From Candidatus Hydrothermota bacterium (GTDB lineage Bacteria > Hydrothermota > Hydrothermia > B15-G9 > DRBW01), in contig JAGGUL010000067.1 of the NCBI GenBank assembly GCA_021158525.1, positions 1 through 34,287 of the forward strand: 34,287 nt of DNA, written 5' to 3'. The position numbers and the translations under genes are program-made. Below, piece after piece: positions 18,383 to 31,424 of the stretch (position 1 is its first letter; every line of letters starts with the position of its first letter). Under the pieces are notes generated by a model. It did not search any database. It had not been told where the DNA came from and saw nothing but the letters and a program-made list of their open reading frames with translations.

Positions 18383-19228
18383 TTACCTCCCGTAAGAAAC
18401 GCCTATTATGTGAGTTAGCGGCAGATTTGGATCGTACTGCATTCCGTAAGTGATCTTGAGGGGCGCTTTGTTGAAGTCCAGGCCGAAGCTGAACTTGGTG
18501 AGCTCTCCCTCGGAGAGGAGGCCCCCTCTCAGTCCTATCATTCCTCTGAACAGGCTGAGTTCCTGGCCTATCATGAACCTGGCTGGATAGTTCTCTTCCT
18601 TCCTCACCGCTATCTCCGTGGTCGCATTTCTCATGGGTTTAAGGGACATCCCGAAGGCTATAAATCTTGGGAGCCTGTAATTGTCATAATCGCCGTGAAT
18701 AGACGGCGCGTTGAGGTTTTGGACGAATACACCCATCTGCCAGCTCTTGTATATCGAAGTTATTATTCCCAGATCCACCCCGAAAGAGCTCGTGCCGCCG
18801 AAGCGGGGTTCCTGGAGGTGATAAAAGCTGAAATTGGTGCCGAACCGCAGGTATTTCGAGAGGCTGTATCCGTAGGTTACCGTCAGGACGTCCTCGGCAT
18901 ATCTGCCCTCGTATTCGCCCTTAAGGCTCGCTCCGAAGTCCTGGAAATTAAACGCGATCACGCTGTTCTTCCACCTTTTCGCTACGGCTATGGAGGCATT
19001 ATGGAGGCCCACGGAGAGGCCGGAATAGAGATGTTTGTAATACGTCTGAACTTCAAAATTTGAGATTTCGGTCAGGCCAGCGGGGTTAAAATGCACAGCT
19101 TCAAGCCCTTCAGCCGATGCCACGAAGGCGCCGGACCTTCCCAGTGCTTGTGGCGAGGTGTTTATGTCGCTGAAAAGCATGGCTCCTAAATTTCCCAACA
19201 TCAAAAGAAAGGCAATCGTTATCCTCAT
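18383..19228 (-). CDS. PorV/PorQ-like outer-membrane barrel protein (T9SS-associated family)
   Basis: Signal peptide; SPQALGRSGAFVASAEGLEAVHFNPAGLTEIS; barrel-like strands; terminal HIIGVSYGR. Confidence 0.75.
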   Translation of the reverse strand: MRITIAFLLMLGNLGAMLFSDINTSPQALGRSGAFVASAEGLEAVHFNPAGLTEISNFEVQTYYKHLYSGLSVGLHNASIAVAKRWKNSVIAFNFQDFGASLKGEYEGRYAEDVLTVTYGYSLSKYLRFGTNFSFYHLQEPRFGGTSSFGVDLGIITSIYKSWQMGVFVQNLNAPSIHGDYDNYRLPRFIAFGMSLKPMRNATTEIAVRKEENYPARFMIGQELSLFRGMIGLRGGLLSEGELTKFSFGLDFNKAPLKITYGMQYDPNLPLTHIIGVSYGR

Positions 19229-19246
19229 GCCGCCTCCTTTTTGGTG

Positions 19247-19275
19247 ATTATAAATTCAAGTTTTTCCCAAGTCAA
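19247..19275 (-). promoter_or_regulatory. Near-consensus sigma70-like promoter for PorV-like operon
   Basis: Reverse strand TTGACT, 17 nt, TATAAT, then GGAGG before the ATG. Confidence 0.7.
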
Positions 19276-19276
19276 T

Positions 19277-20551
19277 TTAAGAGAGGCCGAGCTCTTTTTC
19301 GTAATAGTTCAACCTTTCCCTATAGAGTGGAAAGCTCTCACACAGCTCTTCGACTTCCGATTTTACCTTTCGTTTCAGCTCTTCGTTGTCGGGGTCTTTC
19401 AGGACATCGGAAATCAGGCCCCCTATGTATTTCATCTCCTCTTCTTTCATTCCACGGGTCGTGAGAGCCGGCACCCCTATCCTGATCCCGCTCGTGATCC
19501 AGGGTTTCTGAGGATCAAAGGGTATGGTATTCTTGTTGACGGTTATACCCGCTTCTCCCAGGACGTTTTCTGCCACTTTTCCCGTTATCCCGAGGTTCCT
19601 GAGGTCGACGAGGAGGAGGTGATTGTCGGTGCCGTCGGTGACGAGCCTGAGGCCTCTTTCTTTAAGTGCTTCGCCCAGAGCCCGTGCGTTTTTGACTATT
19701 TGCCTCGAGTATTCCCTGAAATCCTCGCTCATGGCGAGCTTGAAGGCCACGGCCTTTGCCGCTATGACGTGCATGAGGGGTCCGCCCTGAATTCCAGGGA
19801 AAACTGCCTTGTCCACGATTTTGGCCAGATCGGAGGTGGTGAGGATAAAACCACCCCTTGGTCCCCTCAGGGTTTTATGTGTTGTGGATGTCACGAAGTG
19901 AGCGTGGGGAACGGGATTTGGATGCACACCTGCAGCGACAAGGCCTGCGATGTGGGCGATGTCGGCCATGAGATAGGCATCCACTTCGTCGGCGATCTCC
20001 CTGAATTTCGCGAAATCTATGACGCGAGGGTAAGCCGAATATCCTGTCACTATTATCTTCGGCCTGTGTTCTCTTGCCAGCTTTGCAACCTGGTGGAAAT
20101 CTATCGTCTCGTCATCTTTTCTGACGCCGTAGAACACCACGTTGTAGAGTTTTCCAGAGAAGGAGACAGGCGAACCGTGGGACAGATGGCCGCCGTGAGA
20201 GAGTTCCATCGAGAGGATCGTGTCGCCGGGCTGAAGCACGGCGAAGTAAACGGCCATGTTGGCCTGGGTTCCGGAGTGAGGCTGAACGTTGGCGTGTTCG
20301 GCCCCGAAAAGTTGCTTGGCTCTTTCCCTGGCGAGATCTTCTGCCTTATCGACTACTTCACAGCCGCCGTAATACCTTTTCCCGGGATAGCCTTCCGCGT
20401 ATTTATTGGTGAGGACCGATCCCATTGCCTCGAGCACGGCTTCAAAGGCAAAGTTCTCGGAAGCAATGAGTTCGAGGTGGTCGGCCTGCCTCTTTGTTTC
20501 CTCATAAAGGATCTTAAATATCTCTGGGTCTCTCCTCGATAAATCGCTCAT
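19277..20551 (-). CDS. glyA: Serine hydroxymethyltransferase
   Basis: [60 protein letters not shown]-like [20 protein letters not shown]. Confidence 0.97.
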   Translation of the reverse strand: MSDLSRRDPEIFKILYEETKRQADHLELIASENFAFEAVLEAMGSVLTNKYAEGYPGKRYYGGCEVVDKAEDLARERAKQLFGAEHANVQPHSGTQANMAVYFAVLQPGDTILSMELSHGGHLSHGSPVSFSGKLYNVVFYGVRKDDETIDFHQVAKLAREHRPKIIVTGYSAYPRVIDFAKFREIADEVDAYLMADIAHIAGLVAAGVHPNPVPHAHFVTSTTHKTLRGPRGGFILTTSDLAKIVDKAVFPGIQGGPLMHVIAAKAVAFKLAMSEDFREYSRQIVKNARALGEALKERGLRLVTDGTDNHLLLVDLRNLGITGKVAENVLGEAGITVNKNTIPFDPQKPWITSGIRIGVPALTTRGMKEEEMKYIGGLISDVLKDPDNEELKRKVKSEVEELCESFPLYRERLNYYEKELGLS

Positions 20552-20573
20552 TTCCTTCTCCTATTTGGTGTAG

Positions 20574-20602
20574 AGTTTAACCCATATCCCACGACATTTC
20601 AA
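20574..20602 (-). promoter_or_regulatory. Possible promoter for glyA
   Basis: Reverse strand TTGAAA, 17 nt, TAAACT; weak -10. Confidence 0.35.
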
Positions 20603-20658
20603 GAAAATCCGCGAGTTTTGCGGGAAAGAAGACCCTGCGAGAAGGGACATCAGACCCC

Positions 20659-20687
20659 TTGATTAATCCCGCTCACGGTGTTATAAA
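20659..20687 (+). promoter_or_regulatory. Sigma70-like promoter for the 126-aa secreted protein
   Basis: TTGATT, 17 nt, TATAAA. Confidence 0.5.
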
Positions 20688-20720
20688 TAAATAACGGAGT
20701 TCCGAAAGGGGGGTAGTGAA

Positions 20721-21101
20721 ATGAAAAAGTATTTTGCCCTTATTTTAGCAGGATTTGCCCTTTCGGGTCTTTTCGCTCAACTCTTATCGGGCGAGGTGGA
20801 TCCGATCACGAAGGTTTTCTGGGATTCCTCTTACAAAGCTTCCGATGAAAGCCCATTTCCACGGCTGATCCTCCGGGAAAATCCGGTTGGGGATGTGCTC
20901 AAACTCGGTTTTTCGATCCCCGTCTATGGAAACGCCGAGATCAAGATTTTCGACATGCACGGAAGACTTGTTCTTCTCAGGAGAACAGACCTGAGGGGCA
21001 ACTCGCTGGACGTTGATGTCGCCTCACTGGGTCCCGGCGTTTATGTGATCAGAGTAGCCATAGGCCCCTTCGGAAGGACAGGGGTCTTCCTCAAGAAGTA
21101 A
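20721..21101 (+). CDS. Small secreted protein: signal peptide plus T9SS-like sorting domain, little else
   Basis: 126 aa; MKKYFALILAGFALSGLFA signal; NPVGDVLKLGFSIPVYGNAEIKIFDMHGRLV...LGPGVYVIRV sorting-domain pattern. Confidence 0.75.
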   Translation: MKKYFALILAGFALSGLFAQLLSGEVDPITKVFWDSSYKASDESPFPRLILRENPVGDVLKLGFSIPVYGNAEIKIFDMHGRLVLLRRTDLRGNSLDVDVASLGPGVYVIRVAIGPFGRTGVFLKK

Positions 21102-21116
21102 GTTCTTTTTGGGCTT

Positions 21117-21701
21117 TCAGATTTTTCCTTTGTTTTCCGCCAGGCGGATGAAGTATTCTGCTATCCGCGTGTCGTCGGTCAGTTCAGGGTGAAAGGTGGC
21201 TCCGAGAAAGGGCCCCTGCCTCACCAGCACCGGTTCGTCGCCCAGTTTCGCGAGCACTTCGACCGAAGGACCCACTTCCTGGATTTTCGGTGCCCTTATG
21301 AATATCCCCCTGAAGACGTTCTTCCCGTCGATGAGAAGAGAGATATCGGCCTCGAAGCTTTCCCTCTGGCGTCCGTACGCATTCCTCGAAACAGTAATGT
21401 CCAGGAAGCCCAGGGAATAGTCGGGATCCTCTCCCTTTGCAGATCTCGCGAGCAGGATAAGGCCGTTGCAGGTCCCGAAAACGGGGACGCCCTTCTCTTT
21501 GAGCTCCCTCAGGGCATCGATGATGCCGAATTGCTTCATCAGCCTGTTGTAGGTTGTGCTCTCGCCGCCGGGAATCACCAGGGCCTCGGAGTTCCTGATC
21601 TTATCGGCGCTTTTCACCAGTTCCACTTCGGCGCCCGCTTTCCTGAAATACTCGGCGTGCTCCGCGAAGTCCCCCTGTAAAGAAAGAACGCTTATTTTCA
21701 T
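21117..21701 (-). CDS. pdxT: Pyridoxal 5'-phosphate synthase glutaminase subunit
   Basis: SLQGDFAEHAEYFRKAGAEV, IPGGESTTYNRLM, VFGTCNGLILLA, GATFHPELTDDTRI. Confidence 0.95.
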   Translation of the reverse strand: MKISVLSLQGDFAEHAEYFRKAGAEVELVKSADKIRNSEALVIPGGESTTYNRLMKQFGIIDALRELKEKGVPVFGTCNGLILLARSAKGEDPDYSLGFLDITVSRNAYGRQRESFEADISLLIDGKNVFRGIFIRAPKIQEVGPSVEVLAKLGDEPVLVRQGPFLGATFHPELTDDTRIAEYFIRLAENKGKI

Positions 21702-21702
21702 C

Positions 21703-22599
21703 TCACAAGCCCCTGACCTGTAGGAGTTCCTTCTCGTCGAGTTTCGAGACGTCGACGCCCCTCATGGCCTCCCCGAGGCCCCTCGAGACTTTCGCCAGTA
21801 TTGCGGGGTCGTCGTAATAGGCGACAGCGTCCACTATGGCTTTTGCCATCCTTTCGGGATCGGAGGACTTGAAGATGCCCGAACCCACGAAGACGGCCTC
21901 CGCGCCGAGCTGCATCATCAGGGCAGCATCGGCCGGCGTGGCGATACCTCCCGCGGCGAAGTTGGGAACCGGCAGCCTGCCGTTTTCTGCGACCCACTTC
22001 ACGATCTCGTAGGGGGCTCCGAGCCTCTTCGCCTCGGCATAGAGCTCCTCAGGCCTCTTGGTCTGGAGCTCCCTTATCTCTTTCTGGATGAGGCGCATGT
22101 GGCGGACGGCTTCCACCACATTCCCCGTTCCTGCCTCTCCCTTTGTCCTTATCGTGGCTGCGCCCTCTGTTATCCTCCTCAGGGCTTCGCCGAGATTCCT
22201 TGCCCCGCACACAAAAGGTATGGAAAAGCCGTGCTTGTCGATGTGATTCTCTTCGTCGGCCGGCGTCAGGACCTCGCTCTCATCGATAAAATCGACGCCG
22301 AGTTCTTCGAGAATCTGAGCCTCCACAAAGTGCCCTATTCTGACCTTTGCCATTACTGGAATTGTGACGGCCTCCATTATCTTGAGGATGATCTCCGGAT
22401 CGGCCATCCGGGCGACGCCGCCTTCCTTCCTTATGTCGGCTGGAACCCTTTCGAGGGCCATAACGGCGACGGCCCCCGCTTCCTCGGCTATCTTTGCCTG
22501 CTCAGGGGTGGTGACGTCCATTATCACGCCCCCCTTGAGCATTTCAGCGAGTCCTACCTTTAACCTGAAAGTTCCTTTGAGAATCTCCATTTCCTTCAC
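21703..22599 (-). CDS. pdxS: Pyridoxal 5'-phosphate synthase lyase subunit
   Basis: [85 protein letters not shown]. Confidence 0.97.
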   Translation of the reverse strand: MKEMEILKGTFRLKVGLAEMLKGGVIMDVTTPEQAKIAEEAGAVAVMALERVPADIRKEGGVARMADPEIILKIMEAVTIPVMAKVRIGHFVEAQILEELGVDFIDESEVLTPADEENHIDKHGFSIPFVCGARNLGEALRRITEGAATIRTKGEAGTGNVVEAVRHMRLIQKEIRELQTKRPEELYAEAKRLGAPYEIVKWVAENGRLPVPNFAAGGIATPADAALMMQLGAEAVFVGSGIFKSSDPERMAKAIVDAVAYYDDPAILAKVSRGLGEAMRGVDVSKLDEKELLQVRGL

Positions 22600-22622
22600 C
22601 TCCGGAGCCGATTAGCCCTTGA

Positions 22623-23458
22623 TTATGCTACTATTTCGAGGCTAATGTCAAGAGAGCGGGCGGATTTCGTTATGTAGCCCACGGAAATCACATCTATTCC
22701 TGTAGTTAGGTAGTCTTCAATATTGTCGGGAGTTATTCCGCCGGAGGCCTCCAGGGTCACGCGGTCCCTGAGCCCGGCTTCTTTGAGCCTCTGGACTGTT
22801 TCCTTTATCACGGAAGGGGTGAAGTTATCGAGCATGATGATGTCGACTCCTTCCCTTGCGGCAATGAGGACTTCCTCGGCGTTTTCCACCTCGACCTCTA
22901 TTTTCACGGAGAAACTCGCCGCACGGGCATTTTTGATCGCCCTTTCGATCCCGCCCGCGAGCTTTTTGTGGTTGTCCTTTATCAGTATCATATCGGAGAG
23001 GGAAAACCTGTGAGGATCCCCTCCGCCGTGGACCACAGCCAGCTTTTCGAATTCCCTCAGACCGGGCAATGTCTTCCTGGTGGCCGCTATCCTCACCCCG
23101 TGTCTCGAGGCTTTATCCACGAGTTTTCTCGTCTCCGTCGCTATTCCCGAGAGATGTGAGAGCAAATTGAGGGATGTGCGTTCCACAGAAAGAATGAGCC
23201 GGGCATTTCCCGCCGCGCGCATGAGGACGTCTCCCTCGCTGATCTCCGCGCCGGAGGGCTTCATGTTTTCGGCTTCGAGGCCCAGTTTTTCAAGGAAGTA
23301 ACAGATCAGCTCTATCCCGGAGAGTATGCCGTGATCTTTAGATATGAAAAGGGCTTCGGCCCTCTGGTTTTCATTGAGAACGAGCTCAGAGGTGACATCC
23401 CCGTTGGGGAGGTCCTCCCTGAGGAATTCGAGAAATCTCTGAAAGAGGAGTTCTTCCC

Positions 23459-23462
<4 letters not shown>
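22623..23462 (-). CDS. nadC: Nicotinate-nucleotide pyrophosphorylase (carboxylating)
   Basis: ATRKTLPGLREFEKLAVVHGGGDPHRFSLSDMILIKDNH; IMLDNFTP; LEASGGI. Confidence 0.95.
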
Positions 23463-26529
<3,067 letters not shown>

Positions 26530-26542
<13 letters not shown>

Positions 26543-27543
26543 AGCTCGATTCTGTGTCCCTCGATGCCTCCCACGTCCTCGACGGCCGTTATGAAGGTCT
26601 GTCCCTTAAATTCGGTGAGCAGGTTCAGGCTGAACCTCTTCCCCAGTATGCTCAGGGGCTCGTCAAGGACAAAAACCGGCTCGGCGCCCTTTTCTTCCTT
26701 TATGATCTCTCTCGAAGCGAGATAAAAGGCGAAAAGGAGCATCCTCTTTTCCCCTTCGGAAAGACAGGAACGGGGGCTTCGCCCGGCGATTTCGAAGTCA
26801 ACCCTGTCGAGATGGGGCCCGTAGAGGGAGAGTTTTCTCCTTCTCTCCTCCTCGAAATGAGCGTCGAGGGAACCTTTCATGCTCTCTCTGTACGTCATCG
26901 TCACGTCGAGGCCGGTGAATTCCCTGAAGAAATCCCTCACAAGTTCATCCAGCTTCGATACATAGTGTCGCCTTCTCTCAGAGATATAGGCACCTTCCTC
27001 CTCTATCTTCAGGTTCCATGGATGAACCTGATCGTAGGAGGCTTCCTTTTTAAGAAGCATGTTTTTCTGTCTCACCGCTTTCCTCAAAAGAAGCAGCTTC
27101 TTGAGGTAAAGCTTATCCAGCGAGGCGATCAGCCTGTCTATGGCGTCCCTTCTCGAACGAGGGGGCCCATCGACTATTTTCTGGTTTTCGTAAACGAAGT
27201 TAAGAGTTATAAATCCCTCCATGTATTCGGCTATGCTCTGTACCGTTTTTCCGTCGGATTTCAGCATCTTTTTGCCCTCAGCGTAGAACACAACCCTTTT
27301 TTCCTCGCTGCCATCGCCGGCGAGGGTACCTTCGATTCTGAAAAAGTCCTCTCCCCATCTCACCAGCTCCTGATCCCTTACCTGCCTGAAGGAGCGGGGA
27401 TAAGAGAGATAAGCAATGGCCTCTATGAGGTTTGTTTTCCCCGTTCCGTTGTCACCGGTGATCAGGTTGATCCCCTCCGAAAACTCAAAATCCCTGTTTT
27501 CGAAATTTCTGAAATTCCTTAACGACAGCCTCCTCAAAATCAT
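26530..27543 (-). CDS. recF: DNA replication and repair protein RecF
   Basis: MILRRLSLRNFRNFENRDFEFSEGINLITGDNGTGKTNLIEAIAYL; GPHLDRVDFEI; LSEGEKRMLLFAFYLA. Confidence 0.93.
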
Positions 27544-27556
27544 TAAATCAACGAAA

Positions 27557-27585
27557 ATTATAGAGTTTCAAGCCCTTCAAGTCAA
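27557..27585 (-). promoter_or_regulatory. Near-consensus sigma70-like promoter for recF operon
   Basis: Reverse strand TTGACT, 17 nt, TATAAT; 13 nt from -10 to recF ATG. Confidence 0.7.
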
Positions 27586-27674
27586 TTTGCGGGGCACCCG
27601 AACATTATACCCCGTAGGTGGCATTCCCTTCGGATTCGGAGGACTTCCTGTGGAATCAACTGTATTAAAGGGCA

Positions 27675-27708
27675 GGCTCCCGACCTCCGGGAAGGAATAT
27701 CGGGAGCC
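27675..27708 (-). terminator. Hairpin downstream of the amidase-like gene, possible weak terminator
   Basis: GGCTCCCGA/TCGGGAGCC 9-bp arms; only a short T run (CCCTTTAAT). Confidence 0.4.
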
Positions 27709-27778
27709 CGCTATATCCCGCTTCTCGATTTTAATTTGCAGGCTTAGCAGTCAAAATGAATTGTCGGAATTTCTGTTT

Positions 27779-28792
27779 TCACTTCATGAGGAGAAACCGC
27801 CTGACCTCATCTCTGCCTCTGCTTATACATCTCAGAAAATAGATCCCGCTCCTGAATTCATTTCCGAGGCTTATTTTGAAGACATATTCCCCGGGTTCAC
27901 GGATGCCCAGAATTTTACGCCTTACAATCCTTCCGGCGGCGTCGTAAACCCTGAATTCCACAGGACCTCTCTCTTTCAAACCGTATCTGACACACAAAAC
28001 CCTCCTCACCGGATTGGGCTCGAGCGAGATTATCCCGCCTTTAAATGCTCCTCTCGCCTCCTGGCTCATGGGACCTCCAACCGTCGCCAGAGACCCCTCC
28101 TCCTTCTTCACCGCCAGATATCCGTCCTCTCCGTTCACATAAGCATATACGAAGTAATCCCTCCTCAATCCATGACTCCTTATCGGCTGTGGAACCATCC
28201 CTCCACCCAGATATCTCCTCGGCAAAACAGTATCTCCACCCAGACTCACAGAATAAGCCACAACCTGCGGATACCCATCATAACCCGCATAAGCAACAGG
28301 CTCCGCATCTCCTATCGTCTGAGGATAAACCTCCTCGGTCCAGCTCCTCCTGAACAAACACCACTCACCCTCATGCTTCCCGAGCCAGAGAGCCATCACT
28401 TTGTTCCTCAACCTCACCACGTTGGGATAAGCATAACCGTCGTCGGGATTATAGGATGCGATCACCTGAGCAGGAGGCATGAGACTGCCCTCTGGCCATT
28501 CCTGATAGAATATCTGGCCTGTCCCAGGATTCTCCCAAACGGCATAGAGACCTTCATTGTCGGCTTTGAGGACGGGATTCCTCCCCATGCCTATGTAGGC
28601 GGGGTCGCTCCAGCTATCGGTTCTCTGTACCATGTAGATCGTGTCTCCCATCGTGTTTCCCGATGAGAAAAGGATAACGGGAACGCCATCCTTCACCACG
28701 AGAGAGGGACCGGTCGTGAAGGGAGAAGCTGTCACGACTGTCTCCACCTGGACCGTTTGTGGGGTCGGCATATCGTTTACATCAAAGCTCAC
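27779..28792 (-). CDS. C-terminal part of secreted amidase-like protein (BNR-like repeats and T9SS-like sorting domain); separate ORF only by a frame change
   Basis: No signal peptide; starts GTG overlapping upstream TGA; ends VEFRVYDAAGRIVRRKILG...FRSGIYFLRCISRGRDEVRRFLLMK. Confidence 0.7.
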   Translation of the reverse strand: MSFDVNDMPTPQTVQVETVVTASPFTTGPSLVVKDGVPVILFSSGNTMGDTIYMVQRTDSWSDPAYIGMGRNPVLKADNEGLYAVWENPGTGQIFYQEWPEGSLMPPAQVIASYNPDDGYAYPNVVRLRNKVMALWLGKHEGEWCLFRRSWTEEVYPQTIGDAEPVAYAGYDGYPQVVAYSVSLGGDTVLPRRYLGGGMVPQPIRSHGLRRDYFVYAYVNGEDGYLAVKKEEGSLATVGGPMSQEARGAFKGGIISLEPNPVRRVLCVRYGLKERGPVEFRVYDAAGRIVRRKILGIREPGEYVFKISLGNEFRSGIYFLRCISRGRDEVRRFLLMK

Positions 28793-31404
28793 GAAGAATA
28801 TCTTGCTGCCGCCATGTTGATATTTTTCTCTCCAGTTATATAGATCGTGTCGCCTTCGACCTCGATACCACAGTCACTTAATATCACCCCGCCGTTTGTA
28901 GAAGCGTCTTCCATGTAGATTGAATCGTTATTCCAGGAATCACCTTCTTTTCTCGCCACAATTAGGGTGTAATAGTCATACGCAGGCTGTCTGATGATTC
29001 TATATCTAAACCAGGCTCCGTAAAGCTCGCCGTTGTCTCCCATAGCTATAGCTGGGCTGAAGCAGCTATCATTTGAGCTTATAGTTATGGGTTCATTCCA
29101 CAAAGGCGAGGAGATTGATGATCTTGTATACTTCACAAACCCTTTTGTCGGGTTGACTTTTTCAATATATAAAAGGTGCAGGTAGCTTCCGGACTGGATG
29201 AGTTTGGAGCTGGAATTGTTGTAGAAGGCGCCGTTTTCAAAGGAGGGGCTTGCAGTGCATCGTGCTGTGTCGAACTCCGACGTGATTTCTCCGGCCACTG
29301 CCCTCACTCTGTACATGTAGTCGAGGTAAGGTGCAACGTCATCGTCGATGAAGCACGTATCGGCCACCGTGTCCACGATAGTCCACCCGCTACTCTCGAT
29401 CATTTTCCTCTGTATCTCGTATCCCTCTTCATAGTTGGAATTATCCCGCCAGGTCACTGTGAGCTGATGAACGGGTTCTCTGGAGGTTGAAACTTGCAAA
29501 AAGTCTGGTTTGTTTAAAATATTTGTCGTCTCAGATGTCACATTGGAGAAACAGGAATGATAGAGATCAGAGAAAGCCTGGACTTTATAGCGATAGATGG
29601 TGTTCCAATCGAGTCCTGTGTCGGCATAGGTTATCTCCCCCGTTCCATAATGAGGACCTGTTGTATCTATAATCTCAAAATCTCCATCCCCCTCACTCCT
29701 GTAAATCAGAAACCTGATTCCTTCCCCTATGTTATCCTGCCACTGAAGTGCAATCGCATTCTCAGCGATAGCCTCTGCAATGAGGTTCGTCGGAGAAGCC
29801 ACCCCATGAACAATGAATGTCCCATCGCTTACGTCAGTTGCAGTGTGACTCGCACAATCATAAACAACGATCTTTACCTTGCACTCGCTTGTTGCAAGGT
29901 CACAGGGTATATGCCATGTATATGACCTCAAGTCCCCATCGAGCTCATCTATCAGCTCCCAGGAATCGCCATTGTCAGGAGAGTAGTATAATCTCTGGAG
30001 TGTGATCCCCTGACTGCCAGGTTCTGAGGAATCTCCAGCAACCCACGTTATCTCACAGGTGCCTCCAGCATAGAATTCCTCTTCTCCGTTAGGACTGATC
30101 AATGTATCCCACGGCGGTACATAATCCTCGCAGATGCCGGTGAGAAGCAGTTCAAATTCATTATCCCCTTCATTCGATTCCTCCCAATAATTCCAAGGAT
30201 CTACTTTTATCGATAATACATCCGAATTACCGTTAAACACATAAGGATAATCCTCCACTATGACAGAATCTCCCGTCCATAACCCTGGGACACTCCAGAT
30301 TTCTATTGGTTGATATCCGAGAGAAAGAGTAATCTGTACAGTATCTGGAATATCAGCATAACCGTTACTTTGTATTGCCCAGTCTATGTAGTAAGTTTGG
30401 CCGGGTACTATGTGGTCATAGTCTTGCTCGTGATTCCCAGGCTCTGCGGAAACTATAAGGGGAGCAGGCCATCCCCATGGCAGATAGTAGGCGAGGTTGT
30501 GATAACCACCTGCAGAAAAGGGAATTTCGAAGAAAGTGACAATACGAAAAGTATCTAATGTTCCATCCATCCAATAGTACCAGTGTTTGTGATGGTGATC
30601 AGTAGAGTGAGCATCGCAAACGGCATCATTTCCATAGCCATTGACTACGATTACGACATGTTTATAAACATCCCACGAACTGCCAAATATGATCACATCT
30701 CCTGGCTCAAGACTTGTTGAGGCTTCCACTCCCCACCATTTGTACTCATCTATGTCAAATCCATAATAATTAATACTATTATCACTAACCATCTCAATAT
30801 AAAGTGTTTCAGCAGGAAGTGCAGGCGTCCAGAAGCTTCCGAGAAAACCACTGTATGAGATTATCAAATTCCCATGTTGATTATAGATGTTAACAGAATC
30901 ATATCCTGGCTCGGTTTCAAATTCGGAGAAGTGGATTTCAAAGCTGTCTGCTGCACCATAGGGTGTAATAATCCATATGCTGTAGTAGTTGTTTGGATAT
31001 GGATGTGGCGAGGAAATGTACTCCCATTTTTCATGCCATCTGAGAGAATCTCTAATAGGTGAGATACCTACAACCTCCTCTAAATAATCTCCAAGACCAG
31101 GAAAGGGTTGATCACCTGCTCTAACTATTGAATGTCTGCCGTAAATGTTGTAGCCGTATCCAGTTCCATTGGCCAAATTGAAACCGCCAGCAATCAAACA
31201 CTGAGAGACAAAATTCGCACAATCATTATCACAGGCGTGATAAAAACAATTCCTCTGATTCCACCACTTATCTGCATAACGAGTTACTTGGTTTACGTTG
31301 TAGTAAGCATATAATTCTGTAAAAATACCAAACAGCATGAGTAGGATTAAGAGTACAGTGAATGGCTTTTTCGAAACACATTCCAGAGAATTATCCATCC
31401 TCAT
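28789..31404 (-). CDS. Secreted amidase-like (Amidase_6 type) protein with CUB-like insertion, Ig/FN3-like domains
   Basis: 871 aa; signal peptide; YNVNQVTRYADKWWNQRNCFYHACDNDCANFVSQCLIAGGF and LEPGDVIIFGSSWDVYKHVVIVVNGYG...DAHSTDHHHKHW; FN3-like ASPTNLIAEAIAENAIALQWQDN. Confidence 0.75.
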   Translation of the reverse strand: MRMDNSLECVSKKPFTVLLILLMLFGIFTELYAYYNVNQVTRYADKWWNQRNCFYHACDNDCANFVSQCLIAGGFNLANGTGYGYNIYGRHSIVRAGDQPFPGLGDYLEEVVGISPIRDSLRWHEKWEYISSPHPYPNNYYSIWIITPYGAADSFEIHFSEFETEPGYDSVNIYNQHGNLIISYSGFLGSFWTPALPAETLYIEMVSDNSINYYGFDIDEYKWWGVEASTSLEPGDVIIFGSSWDVYKHVVIVVNGYGNDAVCDAHSTDHHHKHWYYWMDGTLDTFRIVTFFEIPFSAGGYHNLAYYLPWGWPAPLIVSAEPGNHEQDYDHIVPGQTYYIDWAIQSNGYADIPDTVQITLSLGYQPIEIWSVPGLWTGDSVIVEDYPYVFNGNSDVLSIKVDPWNYWEESNEGDNEFELLLTGICEDYVPPWDTLISPNGEEEFYAGGTCEITWVAGDSSEPGSQGITLQRLYYSPDNGDSWELIDELDGDLRSYTWHIPCDLATSECKVKIVVYDCASHTATDVSDGTFIVHGVASPTNLIAEAIAENAIALQWQDNIGEGIRFLIYRSEGDGDFEIIDTTGPHYGTGEITYADTGLDWNTIYRYKVQAFSDLYHSCFSNVTSETTNILNKPDFLQVSTSREPVHQLTVTWRDNSNYEEGYEIQRKMIESSGWTIVDTVADTCFIDDDVAPYLDYMYRVRAVAGEITSEFDTARCTASPSFENGAFYNNSSSKLIQSGSYLHLLYIEKVNPTKGFVKYTRSSISSPLWNEPITISSNDSCFSPAIAMGDNGELYGAWFRYRIIRQPAYDYYTLIVARKEGDSWNNDSIYMEDASTNGGVILSDCGIEVEGDTIYITGEKNINMAAARYSS
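30742..31014 (-). other. CUB-like domain inserted in the amidase-like domain
   Basis: SSPHPYPNNYYSIWIITPYGAADSFEIHFSEFETEPGYDSVNIYNQHGNLIISYSGFLGSFWTPALPAETLYIEMVSDNSINYYGFDIDEY. Confidence 0.65.
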
Positions 31405-31424
31405 CCCACTTACCTCCTGTTCCC

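Noticed and set aside
19241-20542. 433-aa plus-strand ORF
   Set aside because: Complete antisense to glyA, whose protein is unmistakable; a shadow ORF from codon bias.
26554-27522. 322-aa plus-strand ORF
   Set aside because: Antisense to recF; no recognisable motifs.
27416-28666. 416-aa plus-strand ORF
   Set aside because: Spans the recF start and the antisense of the amidase-like C-terminal ORF; low-complexity, no motif.
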